Below, piece by piece: positions 1 through 6,973 of a DNA stretch of 40,534 nt. The notes under the pieces were generated by a model. It searched no databases. It had not been told where the DNA came from and saw nothing but the letters and a program-made list of their open reading frames with translations. Location: contig CAKOVP010000010.1 of assembly GCA_934122035.1 (NCBI GenBank), positions 1 to 40,534 on the forward strand, written 5' to 3'. This DNA comes from an uncultured Clostridia bacterium (GTDB taxonomy: Bacteria > Bacillota > Clostridia > TANB77 > CAG-508). How positions within the stretch are numbered: the first letter of the stretch is position 1; each line of letters starts with the position of its first letter. The position numbers and the translations under genes were made by a program.

Positions 1-698
1 GCATAAACATTCATAGCTGGTTTTCCATCTATTTCAACTAATTGTCTTTTTCCATTTAATTTTGTTATAATTCCAGAGTTTACTGTTTCATGATATGCTC
101 CTGTATATTTGTTTATCATTGGTTTGTTTGTGTAGAAGAACGCTACAGCAACACCATCTGAGAAGCATTTATCATTTGTAAAGATTTTCCAATCTCCTGC
201 AACTGCATCATCTGCTGCACTTCCTCCAAAGAATGGTACACATCCTATTACATCTTCTATACCTTTTACATATTCTTCTTCCTCTGCTGGAGAAGCTACC
301 ATATAAAAGTATGCAGGTGCTCTATCTGTTCCAACTTTAGCCATTGCCTCTTTTGCAACTTTTCTTCCTGTTTCTCTTGGATTTTTTCCACGCTCTGAAC
401 CTGCAACACCTACAGCTGTTTCGTTGTCTCCTATTGCAAGCATTCCAGCAAAACCGTCTTCAGATGAAATTACTCCATCTGGTACAATTATTGCTCCAGA
501 AGATGTACATCCAATTATTGGAGCTGTTCCTAAAACAGATTTTGCTCCTTCTAATAATTTGTTCTGATTATATTTTACAGAACTAAATAAAAAGGCAACT
601 TTAGTCTCCATTAGATCTACAACTGCCTTTTCTGCGCACGACTTACCAGCTACATAGCTGTCTTTATCTGTGCTATAACTAACATTTGATTTTAACAT
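1..698 (-). CDS. FIST-domain signal-transduction protein (3' end outside window)
   Basis: The frame is open from an ATG at 698 to the window edge, so the C-terminus is missing. An AAGGAGGA ribosome binding site lies at 706-713. The protein begins MLKSNVSYSTDKDSY and contains the stretches IIGCTSSGAI, AIGDNETAVGVAGSERG, FFGGSAADD and KCFSDGVAVAFF. These match the N-terminal FIST domain, a sensory module thought to bind small ligands such as amino acids, and the GCTSSG and GGSAADD glycine turns are characteristic. About 232 residues are visible; FIST proteins usually run to 370-400 with a FIST_C domain, which would lie outside. No membrane segment is seen in the visible part. It is probably a cytoplasmic sensor. 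A link to the DGR next door is only positional. Confidence 0.8.
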   Translation of the reverse strand, partial: MLKSNVSYSTDKDSYVAGKSCAEKAVVDLMETKVAFLFSSVKYNQNKLLEGAKSVLGTAPIIGCTSSGAIIVPDGVISSEDGFAGMLAIGDNETAVGVAGSERGKNPRETGRKVAKEAMAKVGTDRAPAYFYMVASPAEEEEYVKGIEDVIGCVPFFGGSAADDAVAGDWKIFTNDKCFSDGVAVAFFYTNKPMINKYTGAYHETVNSGIITKLNGKRQLVEIDGKPAMNVY

Positions 699-750
699 AA
701 TTTAATCCTCCTTGGTATATTTTGCTCCATTTTTCCTATAGTATGATTTA

Positions 751-779
751 ATTATATCAATAAGCAATGTTATATTCAA
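751..779 (-). promoter_or_regulatory. sigma-A type promoter of the FIST gene
   Basis: On the minus strand TTGAAT (774-779) and TATAAT (751-756) are separated by exactly 17 bp. The predicted transcription start is about 45 bp upstream of the FIST start codon. Confidence 0.65.
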
Positions 780-818
780 CTTTTTTATCAAATGTAATAA
801 AAATGTAATATTTTGAAT

Positions 819-1175
819 TTATACAATTTTTTTTATCTTCTTTTCCTCCTCTTCTTCTATTATTGCATTTCTAATTGCAATGTTCACAATTAAGCATAAA
901 GATATTCTATACTTAGATTTCAGCTCATAAATTCCATCTAGCAGACTCTCCCTTATTAAAAAAGATCTTGATACATACGACTTGTTTTTATTTTCATAAA
1001 TATTTATGTCTTCTTTTTTTATTAATTCTTCTATTGCAGCATTAACCAATTTGCTAATTGACGCATCATATACGTCATTCGACAATCTTTCTAATTCTAA
1101 ATATAAGTTCTCATCAATATCAAGCGTTCTACTAATCATTTTTTCTTTTTTATAAAATCTACTAAAACAAGTCAT
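819..1175 (-). CDS. tandem ribbon-helix-helix DNA-binding protein
   Basis: A small (about 118 aa) basic/acidic protein with two consecutive segments that each look like an Arc/CopG-type ribbon-helix-helix: SRTLDIDENLYLELERLSN...SISKLVNAAIEELIKKE and SRSFLIRESLLDGIYELKS...LCLIVNIAIRNAII. Each has a short beta strand, then two helices. A single chain with two RHH units could bind DNA as a pseudo-dimer. The start is taken at the ATG at 1175, because AAAGGTG lies 6 nt upstream; a GTG at 1184 adds three residues but lacks a ribosome binding site. The gene diverges from the MutS-like/Avd/RT operon across a 145-bp gap that contains a palindrome, so it is a plausible regulator of the DGR. The family fold is inferred from pattern only. 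Confidence 0.6.
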   Translation of the reverse strand: MTCFSRFYKKEKMISRTLDIDENLYLELERLSNDVYDASISKLVNAAIEELIKKEDINIYENKNKSYVSRSFLIRESLLDGIYELKSKYRISLCLIVNIAIRNAIIEEEEEKKIKKIV

Positions 1176-1247
1176 TTTTTTCACCTTTGTTCCAAATTAT
1201 ATATTTAAAGAATGATTATTATAACCACTATACAATGTGTAATTTTC

Positions 1248-1263
1248 CCACCATTGGTAGTGG
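1248..1263. promoter_or_regulatory. palindrome between RHH gene and DGR operon (candidate operator)
   Basis: CCAC-CATTGGTA-GTGG is an inverted repeat with 4-bp arms and a near-palindromic core (ACCATTGGT). It lies in the divergent intergenic region about 60 bp upstream of the DGR operon start codon. A -10-like TATAAT follows at about 1290. It is a candidate binding site for the adjacent RHH protein, by position only. Confidence 0.3.
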
Positions 1264-1320
1264 TATATTTTTCAAATCTTTTAATATATAATTTTCTAAA
1301 ATTTAGAAGGAGGTTTTAAT

Positions 1321-1752
1321 ATGAGTAACTTACATAAAAAATATTTACAATTAAAACAAGAAAATTGTGAATATAGTTATTTATTTAAATGTGGTATTTT
1401 TTATATATTTTTAGACGAAGATGCAAAAAGGTTATCTCCTATTTTAAGTTTAAAGTTAACTAATTTAAATAATTCTGTTGTAAAATGTGGTTTTCCAACC
1501 ACACAATTAGATAAATATTTAGCCTATTTAAAATCTGCAAATGTTCCTATAAAAGTAATAGAATCGTATAAGAGTACTGCTGCATTTTCTGAAAATGATT
1601 ATATTTATTTAAAAAAGTTCACAAATTTTATAAAGAGAATTTCCAAAATAAATGCAGATAATTTATCTATAAGCGAAGCTTTTGATTTATTACAAACAAT
1701 ATCTTTGGAAGGTAAGGAATTGCTAGGAGGTATTAGAAGTGGAAAACAATGA
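1321..1752 (+). CDS. MutS domain-I-like DGR accessory protein
   Basis: 143 aa, with AGAAGGAGG just upstream of the ATG. Residues 5-80 follow the mismatch-recognition domain I of MutS: KKYLQLK near the start, LFKCGIFYIFLDEDAKRL (compare the MutS pattern LFFRxGDFYExFxxDA), LSLKLT, VVKCGFPTTQLDKYLAYL and IKVIES. The MutS Phe-X-Glu mismatch wedge is represented by F27-Y28-I29, so the phenylalanine is kept and the glutamate is replaced. MutS domains II-V, including the ATPase and clamp, are absent. Residues 90-143 are helical and of unknown role. It is the first gene of a three-gene operon and overlaps avd by 14 nt. From memory, MutS-like accessory proteins have been noted in large DGR surveys. 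A role in handling TR-cDNA/VR mismatches is inference. Confidence 0.72.
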   Translation: MSNLHKKYLQLKQENCEYSYLFKCGIFYIFLDEDAKRLSPILSLKLTNLNNSVVKCGFPTTQLDKYLAYLKSANVPIKVIESYKSTAAFSENDYIYLKKFTNFIKRISKINADNLSISEAFDLLQTISLEGKELLGGIRSGKQ

Positions 1753-2098
1753 TAATACATTATCTATATATCAAAAATATTTAAATCTTATTTACTACAC
1801 TAATGATATTGTTCGAAAATTTCCAAAGTCTGAAAAGTTTGCACTAGTTGAAGAAATAAAACTTTCTTTATATTCGGGTTTACGTTCTTTAATGTTTGCA
1901 ATAAAATTATATTCCAAAAAGGAAAAATTACAGAATCTTAATGAATTAGATGTTAATCTAAATTTACTAAAAGTTCAGGTAAGAATTGCTTACAAATACC
2001 GCTACATTTCTATGAGAAATTATGAAAGTTGGTGCGAATTAATAACAATTATATGTAATATGTTAGGAGCGTGGATTAATTCATGCCTAAAAAAATAA
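1739..2098 (+). CDS. avd: Avd-like four-helix-bundle accessory protein of the DGR
   Basis: 119 aa, GTG start at 1739 with AGGAGG 8 nt upstream. The sequence is almost wholly helical, with hallmarks of the bAvd/S23 four-helix family: SIYQKYLNLIYYTNDIVRKFP, then ALVEEIKLSLYSGLRSLMFAIKL and a third and fourth helix ending ICNMLGAWINSCLKK. It is rich in Lys and Arg. Avd forms a pentamer that binds the DGR reverse transcriptase and TR RNA and is required for cDNA synthesis in the Bordetella phage system. It overlaps the upstream MutS-like gene by 14 nt and the RT gene by 16 nt, so the three proteins are translationally coupled. The length is typical for Avd. Confidence 0.85.
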   Translation: MENNDNTLSIYQKYLNLIYYTNDIVRKFPKSEKFALVEEIKLSLYSGLRSLMFAIKLYSKKEKLQNLNELDVNLNLLKVQVRIAYKYRYISMRNYESWCELITIICNMLGAWINSCLKK

Positions 2099-3186
2099 AA
2101 AATTGTTTTTATAAAAATTTAACTTTTGAAAAATTGTATGAAGCAAATTTACGTGCAAGAAAGCACAAAGTTTGCAAAAGTGAAGTTGTAAAATTTGAAA
2201 TAAACTTAGAAAATAATTTAACAAATTTGCTTAACAAAATAAGAAATCATACTTATCATCTTGGAAAATATTATACATTTAAAGTCTATGAACCTAAAGA
2301 ACGTACTATAAAAGCATTACCATACGTAGATCGAATTGTACATCAATGGTATGTTGAAGAATTCATAAAACCTAATATTGTTCCAAAATTTATTAGTACG
2401 ACATTTGCTTGCTTAAAAGACAGAGGTACTCATAAAGCTGCATTAGAAGTTGAAAAGCAAATTAGAATTTGTAATCAGAATAATCCAAACTTTTGGATTT
2501 TAAAATGTGATATAAAAGGATTTTTTTATCATATTGATCCAAATATTTTATACTCAATTATGTGTAAGTATATTGCAGATGTTGAACTTTTAAATTTTAC
2601 AAAGCTTTTAATTTTTGATGGAAGAGAAGAAATGGGAGCAATCGGAATCCCTATTGGAAACTATACATCACAATTTTTTGCTAATATTTATTTAAATGAG
2701 CTCGATCAATTTGTAAAACGAACTTTAAAAATAAAACACTATGTAAGGTATATGGATGATTTTATTTTACTATTGAATACTAAAGAAGAATGCAAATTAA
2801 TTAAGCACACAATAGAAACCTTTTTGCATCAACAATTACATTTAGAACTAAACGCAAAATCAAAATATTACCCAAATAAAATGGGAGTTGATTTTTGTGG
2901 ATATCGAATTTTTACAACACATAAACTTTTAAGGTTAAATAGTAAAAAGAAAATAAAGAAAAATGTAAAAAAATGGAACTATCTATATAAAAATAACAAA
3001 TTAAATGTTGCCCAAGCAACAGAAAGTTTGAATTCTTGGATTGGCCATGCATCTCATTGTAATTCTTATACTCTTCAAAAAAAGATTATAAATAGTTGCA
3101 ATTTTTTATTAACAGATAAAGCATATTCTCAGATGGAACAAAATATTTTTGATGATTTTATTAATAATTCTAATAGTAATTTATAA
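2083..3186 (+). CDS. DGR reverse transcriptase
   Basis: 367 aa, typical DGR RT size. RT blocks seen in order: block 2 YVDRIVHQWYVEEFI; block 3 WILKCDIKGFFYHID with catalytic Asp at 143; block 4 GIPIGNYTSQFFANIYLNE (residues 188-206); block 5 YMDD at 223-226; and the thumb-side KMGVDFCGYRIF. The IGNYTSQ motif in block 4, in place of the QGxxxSP of most group II intron and retroviral RTs, is the signature of DGR reverse transcriptases and explains their low fidelity at template adenines. There is no maturase or endonuclease domain, which argues against a group II intron. Its start overlaps avd. A strong terminator begins at its stop codon. It makes mutagenised cDNA from the TR RNA for replacement of the VR. 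Confidence 0.95.
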   Translation: MPKKIKNCFYKNLTFEKLYEANLRARKHKVCKSEVVKFEINLENNLTNLLNKIRNHTYHLGKYYTFKVYEPKERTIKALPYVDRIVHQWYVEEFIKPNIVPKFISTTFACLKDRGTHKAALEVEKQIRICNQNNPNFWILKCDIKGFFYHIDPNILYSIMCKYIADVELLNFTKLLIFDGREEMGAIGIPIGNYTSQFFANIYLNELDQFVKRTLKIKHYVRYMDDFILLLNTKEECKLIKHTIETFLHQQLHLELNAKSKYYPNKMGVDFCGYRIFTTHKLLRLNSKKKIKKNVKKWNYLYKNNKLNVAQATESLNSWIGHASHCNSYTLQKKIINSCNFLLTDKAYSQMEQNIFDDFINNSNSNL

Positions 3187-3224
3187 AAATAAGAAGTTTT
3201 GTAATGTCAAAACTTCTTATTTTT
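3185..3224. terminator. bidirectional terminator between RT gene and TR transcript
   Basis: A perfect 17-bp stem (arms 3185-3201 and 3208-3224) with a 6-nt loop and T-runs on both sides, beginning inside the RT stop codon. It can end the RT operon (plus) and the converging target/TR transcript (minus). Confidence 0.85.
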
Positions 3225-3480
3225 CATATTCTCGGATTTTCGCCACTTTACTACTAAAACGAAGAATACTATTTATGTGTTTATGATATTAAAACCTTGC
3301 TAATACCAAAGGAATTAAACTTCTTTGATACAAATCTTGTTGTAATTTCTATTATTTACTATAGATACTTTTTTCATTTCCATTAGTACTTTATAAATAA
3401 TGTGTTGTATTTACTCTCGGCATAGTCCTTGAACATATGCCCTGCTGAGACAGGTTTCTAAAAAAACCTTGTGTATCAGA
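3225..3480 (-). ncRNA. spacer part of TR-containing RNA (inferred)
   Basis: No ORF is supported in this 256-bp stretch. Mutated bases are adenines on the minus strand, so the TR RNA must be read on the minus strand and would run from the TR through this segment to the terminator at 3185-3224. In DGRs the spacer after TR folds with RT-Avd and primes cDNA synthesis. A hairpin is visible at 3452-3469 (AGGTTT/AAACCT), with an alternative pairing CCTG 3441-3444 / CAGG 3451-3454. The ends of the RNA are not known. Confidence 0.45.
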
Positions 3481-3635
3481 GTGCTACACACCGGCCAACA
3501 CAACACGGAACGAATTGTTGTTGTTGTCATTACCATTAGTGTTGTTCGAATTGAACACACCTGCATTAGAACCATTATTGTAATTGCCACCGCGTTTGAA
3601 GAACGGATTGCTCGAATACAAGAAGTTCGAGTAGT
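3481..3635 (-). repeat. DGR template repeat (TR)
   Basis: A 155-bp copy of the 3' end of the target gene, offset by 352 bp from the VR. The two differ at 12 positions: TR 3515, 3537, 3543, 3545, 3552, 3567, 3578, 3579, 3596, 3609, 3617 and 3627. Every one is T on the plus strand, that is A in the sense strand: eight A-to-G, three A-to-T, one A-to-C. No C, G or T of the sense strand differs. The first 30 bp (3481-3510) are identical and hold the GC-rich 3' end that should act as the initiation-of-mutagenic-homing region. Read in the target frame the TR is rich in AAC/AAT codons. It has no start codon of its own. Confidence 0.97.
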
Positions 3636-3666
3636 AATAGCTTAATCCCTAATTTTTATTTTTTTG

Positions 3667-3684
3667 GGGTGCCTTACGGCACCC
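3667..3684. other. GC-rich hairpin between TR and VR
   Basis: GGGTGCC-TTAC-GGCACCC, a perfect 7-bp stem; on the minus strand the loop is GTAA (GNRA type). No U-run follows on either strand, so it is not a standard terminator. It lies 149 bp downstream of the VR in target orientation and about 30 bp upstream of the TR. It may be a DGR target-recognition cruciform or a processing element of the TR RNA. Confidence 0.5.
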
Positions 3685-3832
3685 TTACAAAAGTTATTTC
3701 TTCTGCTATATTTTTACACAAATCTCTGCCATATTTCCCATAGTGGCTTTATGTTTACTTGCCCGTATTTAATCCTATCTACAGTCACTTATTCAGTGCC
3801 GAATAAAAGGAATTTAGGAACAAGTGTTCAAA

Positions 3833-3987
3833 GTGCTACACACCGGCCAACACAACACGGAACGAACTGTTGTTGTTGTCATTACCATGAGTGTCGCTCG
3901 AATCGAACACACCTGCATCAGAACCATTACCGTAATTGCCACCGCGTATGAAGAACGGATAGCTCGAACACAAGAAGTACGAGTAGT
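3833..3987 (-). repeat. DGR variable repeat VR1
   Basis: 155 bp aligned to the TR with 143 identities and 12 adenine-specific differences, no gaps. It ends 3 bp beyond the stop codon of the target gene. The changes alter 11 residues (for example N to Y, K to I, AAT to GGT giving N to G) and none is silent. Homology stops abruptly at 3987. Confidence 0.96.
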
Positions 3988-5380
3988 CGCTAAACCAGTT
4001 AGCTGTTCCAGATCCTGTGTATACCTCTTTAGTTGAATCTCCTGTCTTTCCTACTGTATATAGTAATGTTCCTGAATTTGTAGTACTATTGTTTGAGTAC
4101 TTTGTTGCATATTTTGTACTTGCTTTTGTTGTTCCTGCAAATGAACTTCCATATGTTGTCTCATAATTATTTGAATCTGTGTCATTAAACGCTGCAACTC
4201 TCTCCCAAGCTCCTCCTGACATATCGTATATTCCATATGAATTTCCTGTTGTACTTGCTTCTACTCCTCCAGTTCCTGTTATAAAGCTTGAACTACCATT
4301 TATAGTTATTTCATTTCCATTTCTTCCGTATTGACTTTGTGTTAAGTATGCTACTGCTCCCCATTCACTATTTTTCATTAAATGACTTTCTTTATCCCTA
4401 TCATAATTGTATGAGTTTGTATATGAATTTCCTATATTTATATTTCTCCAGCTTGATACCCCTGGTTTACTTACAGCTTTTACTGTACTTGATGTTGTTA
4501 CATTTCCTACACTTGAACTTCCTGTTTCTGTATGGCTACCGTTTGTTTCCATGCTCATTTCATATTTTGCTACCCATATTCCAGATAATTGTGAATCCCA
4601 TCCACCTAAATTTATGTCTGTTTCGAATGCTGGGTGTACTATATAACTTTTTCCATTACTAACTACTGTTTTTGCTCCTGTGTCTAATGCATATTTTACT
4701 TTTTTGTCTGATGCACTCCACATTCCGAATCCATCATAATATCCTGTTGCATCTGTGCTTGATTGACTTGAATAATATGTTATTCTATATGCGTATCTTG
4801 GTATCCATACAAAATAGCTTCCATCGTTCTTTGCATTTGCCCATTTACTTGTTTTTCCATCTGTTGTTCCTGTTTGTGCTGTATAACTATACCATTCTGC
4901 ATTTGTACTTGGTGTTATTTCTGTTGTTCCATTCCATGCCACTTTTGTCATTCCACTCATCATTACTGGCTCTAATGGATTACTTATTACATTATTATTT
5001 TTATCTAACCATACTATATCTATTCTTCCATATGCGGTTGAAAAACTTACTGATGTATCTGTTGTTGTTGTTTCTGGTTTTTCTGTTGCTGTTCCATTTC
5101 CACTATTGCCTCCATTATTTCCACCATTGTTTCCATTTCCGCCTTCATTTCCTTTTATGTATGCTTCCATTTCATCTGTTAATGCATTTATTGCTTTTTC
5201 TGTATTTACTCTTCCTTCTTCTGTTTGATTTCTTGCATCTTGTGCTCTTGTTATTATTCCATTTTCACCTAATACTAAATTTAAGCTTATTCCTGCTAAT
5301 ATTAACAATACTACTATGGTTACTACTAACGCAACTAGTGTTATACCTTCGTTTCCTTTCTTTAATTTTTTCTTTTTCAT
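3836..5380 (-). CDS. DGR target 1: pilin-like surface protein with variable C-type-lectin/FGE-like domain
   Basis: 514 aa, ATG after AAGGAGG. The N-terminus is a type III (prepilin) signal: Lys-rich, then G12 and ITLVALVVTIVVLLILAGIS; cleavage is expected after G12, with Ala rather than the usual Glu at mature position 5. A helical stalk (to about residue 75), a Gly/Asn linker (80-95) and a Thr-rich segment follow. The C-terminal half (IPRYAYRITYYSS, GIWVAKYEMSM, YGIYDMSGGAWERVAAF, FFIRGG, FRVVLAGV) is an FGE-sulfatase/C-type-lectin-like fold, the standard DGR display scaffold. The last 50 residues are encoded by VR1. The protein probably sits on the cell surface, anchored in or assembled through the pilin helix. 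The ligand is unknown. Confidence 0.93.
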   Translation of the reverse strand: MKKKKLKKGNEGITLVALVVTIVVLLILAGISLNLVLGENGIITRAQDARNQTEEGRVNTEKAINALTDEMEAYIKGNEGGNGNNGGNNGGNSGNGTATEKPETTTTDTSVSFSTAYGRIDIVWLDKNNNVISNPLEPVMMSGMTKVAWNGTTEITPSTNAEWYSYTAQTGTTDGKTSKWANAKNDGSYFVWIPRYAYRITYYSSQSSTDATGYYDGFGMWSASDKKVKYALDTGAKTVVSNGKSYIVHPAFETDINLGGWDSQLSGIWVAKYEMSMETNGSHTETGSSSVGNVTTSSTVKAVSKPGVSSWRNINIGNSYTNSYNYDRDKESHLMKNSEWGAVAYLTQSQYGRNGNEITINGSSSFITGTGGVEASTTGNSYGIYDMSGGAWERVAAFNDTDSNNYETTYGSSFAGTTKASTKYATKYSNNSTTNSGTLLYTVGKTGDSTKEVYTGSGTANWFSDYSYFLCSSYPFFIRGGNYGNGSDAGVFDSSDTHGNDNNNSSFRVVLAGV

Positions 5381-5412
5381 TTTTTTGTTTTCCTCCTTCT
5401 ACTTTTGTTTTT

Positions 5413-5442
5413 TTAAGCTTTGTGCTTAATGTTTTAATTATA
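5413..5442 (-). promoter_or_regulatory. -10 box and leader palindrome of target 1
   Basis: On the minus strand TATAAT (5437-5442) is followed after 7 bp by TTAAGC-ACAAA-GCTTAA (5413-5429), a 6-bp-arm inverted repeat just before the ribosome binding site. No convincing -35 is seen at 17 bp. Target 2 has the same layout with the arms changed to TTAAGT/ACTTAA, a compensatory change. Confidence 0.5.
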
Positions 5443-5567
5443 ACCGTATACAGCTTATTTTGTTGCTATACATCTCATATTATAATTCTTTATAATTTTT
5501 ACATTTTTTATTATAAAATACCGTTTCCAAAAAATCAATACATTTTTCAATATTTTTCGATTTTTTT

Positions 5568-5584
5568 TAGGGGTAATACCCCTA
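5568..5584. promoter_or_regulatory. palindrome in the target 1 / XRE divergent region
   Basis: TAGGGG-TAATA-CCCCTA is a perfect 6-bp-arm inverted repeat in the gap between the target 1 promoter and the XRE gene. A related core (GGTAATACC) recurs at 11304-11312. It is a candidate operator of the XRE protein, by position. Confidence 0.35.
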
Positions 5585-5684
5585 CTTTTTGTCATTTTTT
5601 GGCTTAAAATTAGGGGTTTCGCCCACTTTTATTAGTATAAAATTTATGATATTATATAATAATAACTTTATAAGAGGTGTAAAA

Positions 5685-6401
5685 ATGAAATCTCAAAATA
5701 ATGAATTTGAAAACGAAAAAAACAAGACTGTTACTGAGTCTTTAAAATCTAATAAATCTAAAAAAACAACTAATGATACTATTGATGCTAAATCTTCTGA
5801 CAAGAAAAATGTTAACAAGAACACTAACACAACCCCCAAAAATTCAAAAAAGAAGAAGGATAAAATGGACAAAAAAGAAAAAATTTCTAAACCAGAAAAA
5901 GTTTCAGAAAATTCTGATAGTAATACCACTTTGGATAAAACATTAAAAGATCCAGAGCAAAAGAACGCTGGCAAAAAGCGTGGTAGGCCACGTAATGTTG
6001 ACATTAGCAAAACCAAATACTTAAAAGTTGGAAGATATAAACAAGCTCCTAAAGTTACAAATGATGATGTAAAAAGAGTTTTCGAATCTAAACTTAGAAA
6101 AAAAAGATTAGTATTAGGACTTACTCAGATAGAAATGGCAGATAAGATTGGTATGTCTGTAGATTTTTATAGAGATATAGAGTCTGGTAGAAATACTGGC
6201 AGTATTGCCACTATGCTTAATTTGTGTAATGTTCTTAAAATTCCACCAGATCAATTTTTCGAAGATTTATTAAACGACTTAAAAAAACAATCTAGAGATT
6301 ATAATATTCAGCAATATTTTAGTAATTTCTCTAATAAGGATAGATTAGCTTTAAAGAGATTAATTATTTATATGGATAAATATTATAATCAAAATGATTA
6401 A
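5685..6401 (+). CDS. XRE-family regulator with Lys-rich tail and AT-hook
   Basis: 238 aa from the ATG at 5685, chosen because TAAGAGGTG lies just upstream; an in-frame ATG at 5589 would add 32 residues without a ribosome binding site. Residues 1-95 are a low-complexity Lys/Ser/Asn/Thr tail. KKRGRPRN at about 97-104 is an AT-hook-like minor-groove motif. Residues 130-190 form an XRE helix-turn-helix: LRKKRLVLGLTQIEMADKIG, then VDFYRDIESGRNTGSIATML. The C-terminus is helical and charged. The gene diverges from target 1 across a region with a strong palindrome, so it may regulate DGR targets. No phage genes are nearby. The target sites are not known. Confidence 0.75.
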   Translation: MKSQNNEFENEKNKTVTESLKSNKSKKTTNDTIDAKSSDKKNVNKNTNTTPKNSKKKKDKMDKKEKISKPEKVSENSDSNTTLDKTLKDPEQKNAGKKRGRPRNVDISKTKYLKVGRYKQAPKVTNDDVKRVFESKLRKKRLVLGLTQIEMADKIGMSVDFYRDIESGRNTGSIATMLNLCNVLKIPPDQFFEDLLNDLKKQSRDYNIQQYFSNFSNKDRLALKRLIIYMDKYYNQND

Positions 6402-6412
6402 AATAAAATACT

Positions 6413-6441
6413 CGCCCAAAAAGGGACGTCCCCTTTGGGCG
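6413..6441. repeat. dispersed palindromic repeat copy 1 / terminator
   Basis: CGCCCAAAAAGGGACGTCCC followed by CTTTGGGCG. The outer arms CGCCCAAA/TTTGGGCG enclose the palindrome GGGACGTCCC. Pairing extends outward through AGTA and AT-rich arms, and TTTATTTTATT follows. It lies 12 bp after the XRE stop and probably ends that gene. Other copies are at 7954, 9646, 11511 and 39660. Confidence 0.8.
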
Positions 6442-6496
6442 AGTACTTTATTTTATTAAAAATGCTGCATATAGCGGTATAGACTTTAGAGTTAAA

Positions 6497-6712
6497 TTAT
6501 TCTTCATCTTCATATGTTTTTGGTGGAATTTGAATTGTTTTTAATAAATTACATTTATAAATTTCGTCAATGAGTTTCTGACTAGATGTTGTCATCAAAG
6601 ATTCTTCAAAGTCCATTTGGATACATGTATTCCATTTCTTTGTAAAAATATCAAGTTTTTTCACGTTTTTTGGAGATGTTTTTATACTTTTTTCACATTT
6701 TTTGGAGATCAT
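6497..6712 (-). CDS. small hypothetical ORF, doubtful
   Basis: 71 codons, starting MISKKCEKSIKTSPKNVKK and ending KTYEDEE. No good ribosome binding site is seen, and its first half is made of imperfect 32-bp tandem repeats (about 6658-6757) that read as CEK/SPKNVKK-like units. It may be a decayed gene fragment. I do not recognise a family. Confidence 0.2.
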   Translation of the reverse strand: MISKKCEKSIKTSPKNVKKLDIFTKKWNTCIQMDFEESLMTTSSQKLIDEIYKCNLLKTIQIPPKTYEDEE

Positions 6713-6757
6713 TGTGCGTATTTTTACACGTTTCTAGGAGATGTTCATTTTTTAAAG
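6658..6757. repeat. three imperfect ~32-bp tandem repeats
   Basis: The core TTTTTCACGTTTTTTGGAGA recurs with variation at about 6658, 6689 and 6721 (the second has CACATTTTTTGGAGAT, the third ACACGTTTCTAGGAGATG). The origin is unknown. They overlap the doubtful ORF at 6497-6712. Confidence 0.45.
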
Positions 6758-6823
6758 CATCCTTGCCCCTTTGTGATGAAATCATAACTACAGGTAAAAA
6801 CGTGGTTTCTTTAAGGAAAAAAG

Positions 6824-6855
6824 CCTAAATAGCTATGTTGCTTCTGCTATTTAGG
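6824..6855 (+). terminator. rho-independent terminator-like hairpin
   Basis: CCTAAATAGC (6824-6833) pairs perfectly with GCTATTTAGG (6846-6855), followed by TGATTTTTTATTT on the plus strand. No plus-strand gene lies directly upstream (6402-6823 holds only repeats and the doubtful minus ORF), so it may end a short untranslated RNA or be a relic. Confidence 0.5.
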
Positions 6856-6973
6856 TGATTTTTTATTTTAAATTATAGTAGTATATTTTTGATTTACTGG
6901 TCTCTAATATTTTTTATCTTATGTCTTTTTATCTTGCATCTTTTTACCTTGCATCTTTTTAAGAGTAAAAAAT

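Noticed and set aside
2083..3186. Group II intron-encoded protein
   Set aside because: No maturase or HNH endonuclease domain and no intron RNA flanks. The IGNYTSQ motif, Avd neighbour and TR/VR pair identify a DGR RT.
3481..3635. TR as a second, truncated target gene or pseudogene
   Set aside because: It has no start codon and stops being homologous exactly at the VR boundary, and all differences are at sense-strand adenines, so it is the template.
3667..3684. Rho-independent terminator between the VR and TR
   Set aside because: The stem is strong but neither strand has a U-run after it. On the minus strand A-rich sequence follows.
4672..5607. Long Leu/Phe-rich plus-strand frame of over 300 codons
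   Set aside because: It is antisense to the target 1 gene, has no ribosome binding site and a composition (Leu, His, Phe runs) expected from reading Asn/Lys/Gly-rich coding sequence backwards.
6720..6860. Riboswitch or small RNA ending in the hairpin at 6824-6855
   Set aside because: The terminator-like hairpin is real, but no known aptamer pattern or downstream plus-strand gene could be identified, so only the hairpin is reported.
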